From Alkalicella caledoniensis (GTDB lineage Bacteria > Bacillota > Proteinivoracia > Proteinivoracales > Proteinivoracaceae), in contig NZ_CP058559.1 in the NCBI RefSeq assembly GCF_014467015.1, positions 744,001 to 808,000 of the forward strand: a stretch of DNA of 64,000 nucleotides, written 5' to 3'. The stretch's first letter is position 1. Each line of letters opens with the position of its first letter. Position numbers and translations under genes: made by a program. The notes under the pieces were generated by a model. The model was not told the DNA's origin. It saw nothing but the letters and a program-made list of their open reading frames with translations, and ran no database searches. Of the stretch, positions 63,586-64,000 are shown piece after piece.

Positions 63586-63619
63586 AAGGCTCCCACCTTT
63601 GTGGGAGCTTTTTTTTTAC
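63586..63619 (+). terminator. Terminator of the lipoprotein gene
   Basis: AGGCTCCCAC / GTGGGAGCTT stem with CTTT loop, followed by ten T. Confidence 0.92.
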
Positions 63620-63724
63620 TCTACTTATATACCAAGTATTTCATCTATGATATCCTATATATAACTATTTCTTGTTTTTTTCATTCTCAAAGGATTAACT
63701 TACTATCTACGAGGAGGTTATTTT

Positions 63725-64000
63725 ATGAAAACAGTGTTTTTGAATTCTAGTAAAGTAAACTTTGATGGAAACCTAGATTATTCACCTTTGTCGAAGGCTT
63801 CCACTTTAGCAAATTTTCATAGCAGTTCTCCGGAGGAAATTTTAGAAAGAGTTAAGGACCATGATATCGTCATAACTAAAGAAATTCCCTTAGGTGGAGA
63901 CTTAATAAGGAACTTCCCCCCTTGTGTAAAATTAATCTGTGAAGCGGGTACTGGATATAACAACATTGACCTTGTGGCTTGCAAGGAAAAAGGTATAACT
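63725..64000 (+). CDS. D-2-hydroxyacid dehydrogenase (N-terminal part, cut by window edge)
   Basis: The first 92 residues are visible. They match the substrate-binding domain start of D-isomer-specific 2-hydroxyacid dehydrogenases: EEILERVKDHDIVITKEIPL, then LICEAGTGYNNIDLVACKEKGI, the conserved block with GTGYNNID just before the NAD domain. Close to glycerate/hydroxypyruvate reductase types, which fits the short N-terminus. ATG 63725 has GAGGAGG seven bases upstream. The NAD-binding domain and catalytic Arg/Glu/His lie outside the window, so the exact substrate cannot be judged. Confidence 0.88.
   Translation, partial: MKTVFLNSSKVNFDGNLDYSPLSKASTLANFHSSSPEEILERVKDHDIVITKEIPLGGDLIRNFPPCVKLICEAGTGYNNIDLVACKEKGIT

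Overview
The window is a low-GC, gene-dense stretch of a Gram-positive, anaerobic, Clostridia-like chromosome. Evidence for this: strong GGAGG-type ribosome sites, T-box leaders on aminoacyl-tRNA-related genes, consensus sigma-A and sigma-54 promoters, lipoboxes, rubrerythrin, and a 2-hydroxyacyl-CoA dehydratase activase-type protein. I cannot name the species. No rRNA, tRNA, CRISPR array or prophage was seen. Most genes lie on the minus strand.

Layout. 0-7.6 kb: the tail of an IS110 transposase, two DUF2512 membrane proteins, a zinc alcohol dehydrogenase, a BCCT osmolyte transporter, an orphan BrxD-like (DUF2791) ATPase with a degenerate Walker A, and a yidC paralogue-marR-nmrA operon behind an ideal promoter covered by a perfect inverted repeat. 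7.9-14 kb: a 51-aa protein, two ABC-2 export systems (one under TetR, with a frameshifted permease) and msrB. 14-18 kb: asnA behind a T-box with a duplicated 3' half, a Cys-rich protein plus rubrerythrin behind a PerR-like box, an OsmC protein behind a CsoR/CstR-like box, and an acetyltransferase. 17.6-21.8 kb: an FMN-binding lipoprotein, a NarXL-like two-component system and an FAD-dependent reductase lipoprotein. These look like a split extracellular flavin reductase with its own sensor. 21.9-29.4 kb: VanY-type carboxypeptidase, chemoreceptor, GNAT, ABC-F ATPase, DUF116 protein, zinc-ribbon membrane protein and SDR.

29.6-35.1 kb: an IS1634-family element flanked by 79-bp perfect direct repeats that duplicated the -35 part of the ileS promoter. 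It is followed by an Ile T-box and a type-2 IleRS with the altered GIHH signature. 35.3-38 kb: a LysM protein convergent with a paralogous surface-type protein, a C_GCAxxG_C_C protein and a TDT-family transporter.

38-55.7 kb: a large beta-glucoside PTS locus with three IIC, three IIB, one IIA, HPr, enzyme I, two MFS permeases, two GH4 glycosidases, a HAD phosphatase and a LevR/CelR-type sigma-54 activator. I find eight -24/-12 promoters here. They precede almost every transcription unit, including HPr-EI, so the locus looks like one sigma-54 regulon with its own general PTS proteins.

55.8-64 kb: an AEC transporter, an unknown protein, a 1430-aa activase-fusion protein, a lipoprotein made of two 160-residue repeats, and the start of a D-2-hydroxyacid dehydrogenase.

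Across the window a family of long, near-perfect palindromes with a shared core (ATTATCCAATATTGGATAAT) sits at gene ends. It looks like a dispersed repeat family rather than independent terminators.
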